Shown here piece by piece: positions 7,209 to 15,300 of a stretch of DNA of 15,443 nt. The stretch covers positions 1 to 15,443 of the forward strand of contig CAZMRA010000103.1 of NCBI GenBank assembly GCA_964568485.1. The letters run 5' to 3'. The notes beneath the pieces are model-generated. The model had not been told where the DNA came from. It did no database searches and worked only from the letters and a program-made list of their open reading frames with translations. Both the position numbers and the translations under genes were made by a program. The stretch's first letter is position 1, and the number at the start of each line of letters is the position of its first letter. This DNA comes from CFX5 sp964568485 (GTDB lineage: Bacteria; Chloroflexota; Anaerolineae; Caldilineales; Caldilineaceae).

Positions 7209-8036
7209 TTACTCCCCAATCCCTTTGGTGTTGTAATCATAGACTTCGTTGATACTCGTTACGAGATCGTTCAAGCGATCCACCTGTTCGCGAATATCCT
7301 CTTGCAGCCGTTCCGCACGCCCACTGGCTACAGCACTGGCGTCGATCAGTTGGACTTGACTATAGACTGTTGCTAGAGCCGTTAGGCTTTGATCCAACTG
7401 CAGTGCCGCTTGGCTCATGCGTCCATCCAATTCGCGCAAGGTCTTCCAATGTTTGCCCTTGCTACTGATGACTTGATCTAATTGGTCCTGTACGACAGGA
7501 TTGGGCTCGAGTCGGCGTTGCGCGGTCAGCCGTTCAATCTCCTTAGGTAAAGCGCTGCGCTCACGTGCCAGCAGATCGTCATTCCGATAGGCATCCAACC
7601 GTAGGGCGAGTTGAAAGATGTTGCTCAACCAATCAGTGATCTGCGTGGCGGTGATCTCCAAGCGGTCACGGATCAGCCCGTTACGTTGGCCGCGGATCTG
7701 CGTTTCGATGCGGCGCTGATATTCGAGCGCAGTTTCGATCTTTTGGCGCAGCCCTTTGTCTTTGACCTGCCCTACCTGAAATTGTTCTTGAAACAGGCTG
7801 AGCAACATGCGAGCATTGGTCTCGGCATCGGTCAGGCTTGAGTAGACGATCAAGCTGAGGCCCAGCAACCCCAATAATGGCCAGCCAAAGGGGGGCCACC
7901 AAGGAAAGGGCCGGCGTAGCACAACCGTGAGGATGATCGTGAGCGCAATGATCACGGCACTTTCCCAGCGCAGGAGGGCATATTGGATGATCGCACCTTG
8001 TGCACGCTGTTGTAACTCGCTACGAATAGTAGTCAT
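7209..8036 (-). CDS. Two-TM membrane protein with long coiled-coil domain, function unknown
   Basis: A 275-residue protein of a family I do not recognise. Two hydrophobic segments at about 26-40 and 50-66 are joined by a short, Pro/Trp-rich loop (RRPFPWWPPFGW). From about residue 75 to the end it is strongly helical, charged and Gln/Arg/Glu-rich, with heptad-like spacing typical of coiled coils. I expect a membrane hairpin with a cytosolic helical domain, but the topology is an inference. It starts 44 bp after the SBP-VWA fusion gene, and a hairpin occupies most of that gap. The ATG at 8036 has no strong ribosome binding site. It could be a membrane scaffold or signalling partner for the extracytoplasmic SBP and VWA proteins of the same unit. 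The general plan recalls XpaC-like membrane proteins of toxic-anion loci, but I see no decisive motif. Confidence 0.75.
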   Translation of the reverse strand: MTTIRSELQQRAQGAIIQYALLRWESAVIIALTIILTVVLRRPFPWWPPFGWPLLGLLGLSLIVYSSLTDAETNARMLLSLFQEQFQVGQVKDKGLRQKIETALEYQRRIETQIRGQRNGLIRDRLEITATQITDWLSNIFQLALRLDAYRNDDLLARERSALPKEIERLTAQRRLEPNPVVQDQLDQVISSKGKHWKTLRELDGRMSQAALQLDQSLTALATVYSQVQLIDASAVASGRAERLQEDIREQVDRLNDLVTSINEVYDYNTKGIGE

Positions 8037-8056
8037 AATCGGGCGTTAGACAATAT

Positions 8057-8081
8057 ACGAGGGCATAGCTCATGCGCTCGT
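8057..8081 (-). other. Hairpin at the SBP-VWA / coiled-coil gene junction
   Basis: ACGAG (8057-8061) pairs with CTCGT (8077-8081), and GCAT (8063-8066) pairs with ATGC (8072-8075). One mismatch separates the two stems and the loop is 5 nt. One arm runs into the VWA stop codon. No T tract follows. It could tune expression of the downstream gene or protect the upstream mRNA end. Confidence 0.45.
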
Positions 8082-9862
8082 TAGAAATAGGTTGAGATAA
8101 GCCGATAGAGCGCTTCGATGTCGGTTTCGTCAGCTCGCCGGAACTGGCCATTGCCCAGTTCAGCGATGTTGCGCAGCAGGGCCTCATCGGCGTCATTGCC
8201 GAACGCAATGGTGAAGATGACCAACGGTAGTTGGCGCTGATTTTGCATCAGGTTGCGCAGGTCGTTGATCCAATAGTAACTTTCGTTCTCTTGGCCATCG
8301 GTCATGACCACAATTGCGTTGATCGCCTCGGTATCGTTCTGGGCTTGTAGATCAGTGACCGCGTTGTAGACGGCGTCGATCAGTGCAGTGCCACCATTCG
8401 CATCCAGATTGTCGATGATGGCGAGCATATCTTGACGGTTGCCCTCATCCAATACTCGCAATGGCGTAAAGCTTTTGGTCCCACTACCAAATTCGATCAA
8501 CCCAATGCGGTCCCGGTCACCCTTGATCTGCTCGACAAAGGCTTGCAAGGCGGCCCGAGCCCGTACGATCTTTTCGCCTTCCATGCTGCCGCTCGTATCG
8601 ACCACTAGGTAGACATTGGTAGGGCGTTTGGTGAAATACCAGAAGTCGGCCACCACGGCGATCACCGCCGGTGAGGGCATTTGTAATGTCGTTTGGGGTT
8701 GGCGCCAATCGACAAAGGTGGTGTCCGCAAAGGGGCTGCCGGCCTCGTCCAGCGAGATGTTCAGATCCGCCGGTCGATAGCCAGTGGCCAGTAAAGCAGC
8801 CTGGGCCTCAGTGCTGGTCAGGTAATTGGCAAAGGCTTGAAATGTTTGGCGCTGGTTGTCGGTGACGGCCTGCTCATCCACTTGTTTGCCCAATTCCAAC
8901 AAGGCCAGCGGATGGTCGGTCCACAACGTGCCCTCGGCGGGGTAGAGTGCCACCAGCGGTTCGCCCCGTTGGGTGCGGTTCCACTCGATCACCACCCGTT
9001 CTTGGGCGACAAAAGCATCCAAGAAATCACGGCCTTCGTTGGCCAGCCGCTCGACGATCACCTCTTCGCCTTCGCCATAAAAGCGCACCGTTGCCTCGAC
9101 CGCTTGCACATAGGCCAAGGTTTCGGGCGCGGTGGCGGCCTCTTCGGTCAACCCACGGGTCAGCCCGGCGCCAGCATAAAATTCGGCCAGGGTTGCTAAT
9201 AAACCACTCGCATTGCTGGTGCTAGGATGATTCCACTTAAAGTCAGCATCCTGCGTGGCATTCTGTTGGATCGTCTCCCAGCCGACCGATCGATTGGGCC
9301 AACCGAGGTCGCGGGCTACGCTTTCCCATGCGGCAATCACCACCGGGCTCACCGCATAGCGGACTTGCCCACTGGTACGGCGTTCACCAATCGGGATTGC
9401 GCTTTCGCTTTCAATCTCGGCTAGGCGTTCGCTCCAAAGAGTCTCCAGCCGGTCGATCCAGAGGCTGCTGTCAGGCGAAAGGGCTTGAAATGGCGGTGCA
9501 TTCAACGCTGCATCGATCATCTCTTCCGGCTGATAGGCGAGGATCTGAACCCGCATGGATTGATTATCGCCGGTGCGCAGCCCTTGCTCGTTAAATTGAT
9601 TGGCCAACTCGGTCAGGACCGGGGCCATCACTGGCGAGACAGCGACCGTTAACTCGGCACTGTCGCTACGCCAGGAGGGGCTTACCTCATTCGTTAGGTC
9701 CGGTTCACCTCGAAAGAGGCGCCCGACAAACCAGAGGCCCGTGCCACCCACAGCGGAAACGCAAATCACAGCACTTAAGGCCAAGGCGCTAATAAAGATC
9801 CAGAGATTGCGTCGCTGCTTAGGGGTCATGCGGCTAGATGACTTGCGCGGTTGTCTACTCAT
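8081..9862 (-). CDS. Membrane-anchored fusion of substrate-binding domain and VWA domain
   Basis: A 593-residue protein. A basic N-terminus (about 1-19) and one hydrophobic helix (about 20-45) suggest an uncleaved anchor with the rest outside the membrane. Residues ~70-385 are an SBP-like domain: SPVVIAAWESVARDLGW (172-188), then an AALLATGYRPADLNIS stretch (355-370) typical of the end of such domains. Residues ~415-590 are a VWA domain with an intact metal-binding site: DTSGS (Asp422, Ser424, Ser426), Thr492 in NGGTALIDA, and Asp522 in VVMTDGQEN. VWA domains bind protein partners through a divalent metal. The ATG at 9862 has GAGG 8 nt upstream and lies 10 bp after the preceding gene's stop; a TTG at 9895 was rejected. 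The SBP part is paralogous to that upstream gene. No transporter is linked, so a receptor or scaffold role is likelier than uptake. Confidence 0.88.
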   Translation of the reverse strand: MSRQPRKSSSRMTPKQRRNLWIFISALALSAVICVSAVGGTGLWFVGRLFRGEPDLTNEVSPSWRSDSAELTVAVSPVMAPVLTELANQFNEQGLRTGDNQSMRVQILAYQPEEMIDAALNAPPFQALSPDSSLWIDRLETLWSERLAEIESESAIPIGERRTSGQVRYAVSPVVIAAWESVARDLGWPNRSVGWETIQQNATQDADFKWNHPSTSNASGLLATLAEFYAGAGLTRGLTEEAATAPETLAYVQAVEATVRFYGEGEEVIVERLANEGRDFLDAFVAQERVVIEWNRTQRGEPLVALYPAEGTLWTDHPLALLELGKQVDEQAVTDNQRQTFQAFANYLTSTEAQAALLATGYRPADLNISLDEAGSPFADTTFVDWRQPQTTLQMPSPAVIAVVADFWYFTKRPTNVYLVVDTSGSMEGEKIVRARAALQAFVEQIKGDRDRIGLIEFGSGTKSFTPLRVLDEGNRQDMLAIIDNLDANGGTALIDAVYNAVTDLQAQNDTEAINAIVVMTDGQENESYYWINDLRNLMQNQRQLPLVIFTIAFGNDADEALLRNIAELGNGQFRRADETDIEALYRLISTYF

Positions 9863-9872
9863 GATGGTTGCC

Positions 9873-11129
9873 TCACTGCCCAACGTTGAGTTCAAACCAG
9901 CGCAACAAGGTCAACAGGACATCCCGATCCGGGCTACGCATGGCCGTGGTGCGGGGAACGACAGGCTGAACGCCCCGGTCTGCCCATTGTACAAACAAGC
10001 TCTGTTCACTGGCATCCACCCCAATGTTGGGGTTGGCTGGGCGCAAGCCATAGGCAAGGGCAGCTTGTTGTTGAGCATCATCTAATAAGAAACGTTGAAA
10101 CTCGAGCGCCGCATTCTTTTGTAGCGCGGTGGTCTCAGGCCCGACCCAAACGGTGAATGGGAAATCAAACCAGGTGACATACTCTGGGTAATAAATTTGC
10201 AGCGGGTCTTCCCAGCGGGTGATGATCCCTTGCATATTTTGTAAGAGATCACTCTCCAGTAGCTGGCCGCCATCACCTACGCTATAGCCAAATAAGGCGA
10301 AATCTTCGGCGGTATAGGCGCTGGCGCTGCTAAAATCGGTGACTGCACCCATCAACTCGGCCAACCAACGTTGGAATTCTGGGTTGGTAACATCTTCGAC
10401 GCTGATGTCGGTGCGATCATAATATTCGCCGGCAATGGCGATCATTGCAGCCAGGCCACCGACATTGCGGCTAGGATTGGGGACTACCAGCTTAAAGAAG
10501 CCCCATGCCGGGTCGCCACCGAGTTCGGGCCAACCACCGCGGGCAATCGCCGCATCATGAATAGTTGCCCAGTTGACCTCGCCAAATTGTTTTTCGAGCA
10601 CGGCCCCGCGACTGGCATAAACGCCCCAAGCAAAGAGGCTAATGGCAATGGGGCGAGCCCGGTATTCACCGTCAGTCAAAAAGACGTCTCGGCCCAGGCG
10701 CTCTTTGTACGAGGCGTTAGCGAGCTCTACTAAATAGCGGCTGTCAGGGATCCAGGCTGTCGGGAAGTTGGCCAGTGCGGCCCTCTCGGATTCGCTCAAG
10801 TTCTCGGGGCGAACATCTGCCCCGAGGGCGCCATATTCGTTGCGATCCCAGCGGCCCAGTGCAGTTAGACCATCGATGGCGACAATCTCGACTTGAACCG
10901 TCGACCCGTCAACCACGCGGCCTGCGGCATTGAATGCGGTAGCGGCACTGCGTACCCATGGCTCGACCGGCAGGGCCGTCAAAATACGAATCGTTACACG
11001 ATCTGGCCGGTCAACCGTCAATCCCACCGCCGGGTTGTCGTTCCCATTGCGATTGAGCAGCAAAGAGAGACCAACAATAACTAAGGCGATAGTAATAATT
11101 ATGGCAAAAATCCAACGGGTTCGGTTCAT
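9873..11129 (-). CDS. Membrane-anchored extracellular substrate-binding-like protein, paralogue of the SBP-VWA fusion
   Basis: A 418-residue protein. MNRTR and a hydrophobic helix (about 6-25) with no lipobox suggest an N-terminal anchor or an uncleaved signal. An extracytoplasmic SBP-like fold starts near residue 43 (DRVTIRILTALP). Features shared with the downstream SBP-VWA protein include a PIAISLFAWGVYAS segment against its SPVVIAAWESVA, VNWATIH against VGWETIQ, and QQQAALAYGLRPANPNIGVD near the C-terminus against EAQAALLATGYRPADLNISLD. This points to gene duplication, with VWA present in only one copy. It is 10 bp from the next gene and almost certainly co-transcribed with it. The ATG at 11129 has no clear ribosome binding site. 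A long inverted repeat lies in its upstream region. The ligand is unknown, and there is no permease nearby. Confidence 0.82.
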   Translation of the reverse strand: MNRTRWIFAIIITIALVIVGLSLLLNRNGNDNPAVGLTVDRPDRVTIRILTALPVEPWVRSAATAFNAAGRVVDGSTVQVEIVAIDGLTALGRWDRNEYGALGADVRPENLSESERAALANFPTAWIPDSRYLVELANASYKERLGRDVFLTDGEYRARPIAISLFAWGVYASRGAVLEKQFGEVNWATIHDAAIARGGWPELGGDPAWGFFKLVVPNPSRNVGGLAAMIAIAGEYYDRTDISVEDVTNPEFQRWLAELMGAVTDFSSASAYTAEDFALFGYSVGDGGQLLESDLLQNMQGIITRWEDPLQIYYPEYVTWFDFPFTVWVGPETTALQKNAALEFQRFLLDDAQQQAALAYGLRPANPNIGVDASEQSLFVQWADRGVQPVVPRTTAMRSPDRDVLLTLLRWFELNVGQ

Positions 11130-11182
11130 AGCAATTTATTGATGGTTTCATGACTTATGCAGTAACCAATGCGCTGAGAATT

Positions 11183-11249
11183 TATCCGTAAATGGCTCCG
11201 AGTGATGCGGGTACACCTAGCTCTGGGAGCCATAATCATATTACGGATA
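11183..11249 (-). promoter_or_regulatory. Long bulged inverted repeat upstream of the SBP / SBP-VWA operon
   Basis: The left arm (11183-11199) is TATCCGTAA followed by ATGGCTCC. The right arm is GGAGCCAT (11226-11233), seven unpaired bases (11234-11240) and TTACGGATA (11241-11249). That is 17 perfect base pairs with a single one-sided 7-nt bulge and a 26-nt loop. It ends 53 nt before the ATG at 11129. It is far longer than expected by chance and lacks a following T tract, so a regulatory leader RNA, an operator or a small mobile repeat is likelier than an intrinsic terminator. Copy number elsewhere in the genome would separate these. Confidence 0.6.
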
Positions 11250-11347
11250 GCCTCTAAGTATCTGCGGTTGAATATGCGTTCAGCCACTGAGTAATGATCG
11301 GCGCTGCGTACCGTGGGTAGTTAAATTCTAATTGACTGCTGAGTGTT

Positions 11348-11385
11348 GAAACCGGCAGCTTTGCGCAAGCAACTCTGCCGGTTTC
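11348..11385 (-). terminator. Terminator-like hairpin downstream of the pspA-like gene (distal)
   Basis: GAAACCGGCAG (11348-11358) and CTGCCGGTTTC (11375-11385) form a perfect 11-bp, GC-rich stem with a 16-nt loop that can itself fold (GCTT/AAGC). It starts about 48 nt after the pspA-like stop. The T tract is only the three bases in the stem's 3' end, so it is a weak intrinsic terminator or an mRNA 3'-end protector. Confidence 0.5.
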
Positions 11386-11401
11386 GAGCTAACCTTGCTA
11401 T

Positions 11402-11428
11402 CTATCCTGCAGCAACACCCCAGGATAG
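11402..11428 (-). terminator. Hairpin directly after the pspA-like stop codon (proximal)
   Basis: CTATCCTG (11402-11409) and CAGGATAG (11421-11428) form a perfect 8-bp stem with an 11-nt loop, starting 4 nt after the stop codon. No T tract follows on the minus strand. Together with the 11348-11385 hairpin it makes a double 3'-end structure. Confidence 0.45.
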
Positions 11429-11432
11429 TTCA

Positions 11433-12110
11433 TTAGCTGAGACCCAGTTTCTTCTTGCGCTCTAGCAATTGCGCATTGAGCACCGAACGCTCCAAGACTT
11501 GATCCATCTGTTGATCGAGACTGGAAGCGTGCATTTCGCTGGCTGTGGTGGCTTTGTCCAAGCGAGAATGGATGCTTTCGGCAATCCGCTTGATGTCGCC
11601 ATCGCCCGTGCCCATGAGGTCGTTGAGGCTCTTGATGGCCCGGACCGTCACTTCTTTGCTCTTGGCCAACTCGAGCAGGGCTTGTAATTCTTCGCGCTCC
11701 TGCCTCATGGTGGCGAGGCGAGCTTCAAGCTTCACCTTTGCGTCCAAGAGCTTCTGGAACTCGGACTCTTGCCGCTGGATCTGCTCAGTATAGGTCTCTA
11801 CCAAGCGGGCCACACTGTTCAGGCGGCTTTGGGCAGCCACAGCCGCCGCTTCGTTGCCTTCGATCAAGAAGGCATTGATTGCCCGATCCAGCTCAGTCTG
11901 CTTCTGCTCTTGGTCCGCCAACCGGCGTTTGATCGACTTGACTTCGCCGCCTACGGTTGCCGCGGCATCTTCCAAATCGGCCAGATTGTTTTCCACTTGG
12001 CGAGTATATTCGTCGATGACAGCCAAACTGTTGGACTTGAGCGCTTGGTCGATCAGCGCATGCAGATTGGCCGAAATCAAGGTGCTGACTTTGTCTAAAA
12101 GCGATGCCAT
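11433..12110 (-). CDS. PspA/IM30-family membrane-stress protein
   Basis: A 225-residue, almost entirely helical protein. An amphipathic N-terminal helix (LLDKVSTLISANLHALIDQA, about 4-23) precedes VIDEYTRQVENNLADLEDA, matching the start of PspA/IM30 proteins. A long coiled-coil hairpin follows to about residue 150, then a shorter helical tail. Length is normal for the family. PspA/IM30 proteins are ESCRT-III-like: they bind inner-membrane lipid, form oligomers and maintain membrane integrity under stress. In classical systems PspA also regulates its own induction, but no PspBC or PspF is present here. The start is well supported by GGAGGG 8 nt upstream and a near-consensus promoter. The SBP/VWA operon follows after 303 bp that holds two terminator-like hairpins, so the two are functional neighbours at most, probably not one transcript. 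Confidence 0.88.
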   Translation of the reverse strand: MASLLDKVSTLISANLHALIDQALKSNSLAVIDEYTRQVENNLADLEDAAATVGGEVKSIKRRLADQEQKQTELDRAINAFLIEGNEAAAVAAQSRLNSVARLVETYTEQIQRQESEFQKLLDAKVKLEARLATMRQEREELQALLELAKSKEVTVRAIKSLNDLMGTGDGDIKRIAESIHSRLDKATTASEMHASSLDQQMDQVLERSVLNAQLLERKKKLGLS

Positions 12111-12118
12111 AGGATAGT

Positions 12119-12124
12119 CCCTCC
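12119..12124 (-). promoter_or_regulatory. Strong ribosome binding site of the pspA-like gene
   Basis: The minus strand reads GGAGGG, 8 nt before the ATG at 12110. It is the best Shine-Dalgarno sequence in the window and fixes the start. Confidence 0.8.
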
Positions 12125-12133
12125 AAAAATTAA

Positions 12134-12161
12134 ATTATAGAACATTTATAGATCGTGTAAA
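12134..12161 (-). promoter_or_regulatory. Sigma-70-type promoter of the pspA-like gene
   Basis: On the minus strand, TTTACA (12161-12156, 5 of 6) and a perfect TATAAT (12139-12134) are separated by 16 bp. Transcription would begin near 12127, giving a leader of only about 17 nt that is mostly the ribosome binding site. Strong housekeeping elements suggest steady expression rather than the sigma-54 control seen for E. coli pspA. Confidence 0.72.
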
Positions 12162-12327
12162 CAGTCGTTCGGGCGGATTCATCTAGGTTTGGGCTTGCCT
12201 GCTCGTAGCATTACATTCTTTACGTAATTGCTTCGGCTTCGGTTGCAATTGTCAGTATACCCAATCTCTTCCCTTACTGGATGACGCTAAGATGACTGTT
12301 TTCCCGACAATAAGCTGACACTGCCAC

Positions 12328-15300
12328 TTAATTCTTACGCGCTTGGGCGATCATGGTGAGGATCGCTTCGGCTTCATCTTTGAGACCGCTGCTGCGGAAC
12401 CCCAAAATGCCTTCAAGCGCTTCTTGGGTCGTCGGGGCCTGTTGGGCAATGGTTTTGAGCAAAGTATTTCCGGCTACGGTATAGGGGGGGATACGCTCGG
12501 CGATCGCCTTCTTTTGGCGCATTTCTTGTAATTTTAGGAAGATTCGCCGTTCGACCTGCGGTGAAACGGTGCTCAGATTCTGTTGCAGCTTCTGTTTGAT
12601 GGCCTCCGTGGCCTCACTTTGTGCGTTGCGCTGCGAAGCGAGTAAGGCTTCATCTCCAGCTTGTTGTGGATTCAGCTTGACGAGATCCAAGATGGATGGG
12701 CCATAATGTTGCAAGCGTTGCTCCCCCATACCAGGCAACTGAGCGAGCTCATCCTCGTTGCGGGGGCGGGTTTCAGCAATACGCAACATCACCTCGTTGC
12801 TCATGATCACATAGGGTGGAACGCCATTCTGTTCTGCTGTGCGCCGCCGCCAGAGCCAGAGAGCTTTTTGCAGCGCAGTATACTTGTCTCCTTCGGCTGG
12901 CTCATCGGCGTTCTCCGTTGCCACCTCGTCGGGAGGCGGAGCCATTTCGGCTAACTCGGGGTGTTCCAGCAACCAGAGTTCGGCAGCAGCACGTCCGCGC
13001 ATCGTTGGTGCCAAGACCATGAATCCTTGCCGCTCGTACTGGCGCAGGCGACCGTCTTCGAGTAGATCATCAATATACCCCATGATACTCTCTTCGCCCA
13101 GCATTTTTAGTCGCCCAAAATGGCGAGCTTTGTCCGCGGTGACGGGCGCACGCAGGTTGCCGGCCAAGATGCGGGCCAATCCGCTGCGGCCAACGGGCTT
13201 GGGCAAGCTGATCAAGCAGTCGATGATCATCGGTTCGATATCGGCATCATCGGGCAAGGGCGTTGTGATCGCCGTCCGCGGTGGGATCTCGGGACGCACG
13301 CCTGTGCAATTATCGCAGACCTCGCATTTGAGGCGTGGCGGGCTGCCAAAGTGCGCGCTGATATAGCCATGTCGGCAGGTTTCAGCCGTGGCATAACCGA
13401 TCACCTCATCAATGCGCCGTTGACCTAAGGCGGTTGACTGCGCCAAAAGCTTCTCCAGCCGTTGTTGCGCGGCCAGTGGCTGGTCGATTGGCTGCGCAGT
13501 TAGCTCGATCAACATGGCGCGCCGTTCTCCCTTGAAGTTGAGCCAACCAGCAGTCTGCCAATCCAGCAATCGGGCTTCGGTTTCAGCCAAGGGCCAATTT
13601 AGCAATTCAGCCAGATCAACTGCCTTGATGGTGGCTGCATGTCCAGGACGTAAGCCTAGGCCTCGCACAAGGCGAGAAAAGGTCTCATCATTCTTCGCGG
13701 CTTCGGGGAGATTGCGCCCAATGGAAAGGGATAATTCTTGCGGCAGATCAAAGCTGCGGCTGAGTAACTCGGCTCGCTCCAGAATACTCACGGCCACGCG
13801 CATCGTGGTCTCGTCGGTATTGACCACTTGCTGCAGGCGGCGGGCCTCTACTAGCCCGACCAACCGTGAAGGATTATAAAAGGATGGTCGTTCGGTCTCT
13901 GTCTCGTTCTGCTCGGCGCTCAATTGGGCTGCAATCGCAGCATACACTTTGGCCAAAAATTCAACTTGATGCTCGTCGGCTTTGGCCCAGCGCCGCAAAT
14001 TGGCCCAATCGTTGTTGCTGTAGAAGAGCACACCCTGGCTGGGTTTACCATTGCGCCCAGCACGCCCCACTTCTTGATAGTAGGCGGCGAGGCTTCGCGA
14101 TGGGTGAAAGTGGACAATAAAGCGAATATCGGCCTTGTCGATGCCCATACCAAAGGCGATGGTGGCCACCACGACACGCGTCTTGTCGGCCATGAAGCGA
14201 TCCTGCACGGCACCGCGATCGGCTAACCCTGCGTGATAGGCTTCCGCCGCGATGCCCGCCATGCGCAATTGTTGAGCTAGTGCCTCGGCCTTGTGGCGGC
14301 TGTTGACATAGACAATGCCGCTGCCGGGTGTCTCTTTCACAAATTTGAGCAGGGCAGCCAATTTTTCATCTTCATTATGAAATTCCAGCGCGGAGAGATG
14401 CAGATTGCTGCGGAAGATGTCGAGCAACAAGGAGCGTGGTCGTTGTTGCACCGGATCCTCGCCTTCGGTGGTTGGCGCTTGCTCACTACTCATGTAATCG
14501 ATAATCTCGTCACGCACCTGCGGCGGCGCGGTGGCGGTCATCGCCAAAGCGGGTGGATTGCCCAATTCGCGCCGCGCTTCTTGGATGAAGAGATAGTCTG
14601 GGCGGAAATCATGTCCCCACAAGCTGACGCAGTGGGCTTCATCCACTACGAAGAGATCAAGCCCGGTACTGCGTAGGGCCCGCAAAAAGGCGCGCTGGCG
14701 TAAGCGTTCGGGCGCCGCATAGATGAGCTTATACTGGCCTTGGGCAATGCCCTTCATGCGCTCGTTCAACTCTTCTTCGCTGAGTGTGCTGTTGATGAAG
14801 GTGGCTTTCGAGCGTGCAGACGCGGGCAGGCTATCCACCTGATCCTTCATGAGCGCGATCAAGGGGCTGATGACCAACGTGGGTTTGGGTAAAATCAGTG
14901 CTGGCAATTGATAACAAAGCGATTTGCCCGCCCCAGTCGGCATCACCGTCAGGATCGATTCTTTGCGCATCACGGTCGCCATCACTTCGATCTGCCCTGT
15001 CCGCAGCTTCATAAAGCCAAAATGGCGCACGGCTTCAAGCTGGATCGACCGTTGTTCTTGTCGGCTGACTGGGATTGAATCTGGGCCACTCAGTTGTTGA
15101 TAGAGTTGCACTGGATCCAGCCCAGTGGCACTCGCACCACCTGTATAGGGGGTGAGCACTTGGCGTAATGCTGATAATTCAACTTGCTGCCGGCGGGCCA
15201 ATTCGAGCTGAACCGCTTTGGCACTCTCGGCTTTGCCGCTCTCTTGCAGCAACTGTACCAGCACGTGCATGGCCTGATTGGGGAGGTTGGCCGCAACGCC

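Larger units (their letters stand above)
11130..11432. other. Intergenic region between pspA-like and SBP genes, rich in inverted repeats
   Basis: This 303-bp stretch contains three inverted repeats (11183-11249, 11348-11385, 11402-11428), listed separately. I find no tRNA, no convincing open frame and no strong -35/-10 pair. A TAGAAT on the minus strand near 11324-11329 is a weak -10 candidate for the SBP operon. Confidence 0.6.

Noticed and set aside
9863..9895. TTG start for the SBP-VWA gene
   Set aside because: It overlaps the preceding gene, and the ATG at 9862 has GAGG 8 nt upstream.
12226..12250. AATTGC/GCAATT inverted repeat between recQ and the pspA-like gene as a recQ terminator
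   Set aside because: Six AT-rich pairs with a 13-nt loop and no T tract on the minus strand; little support.
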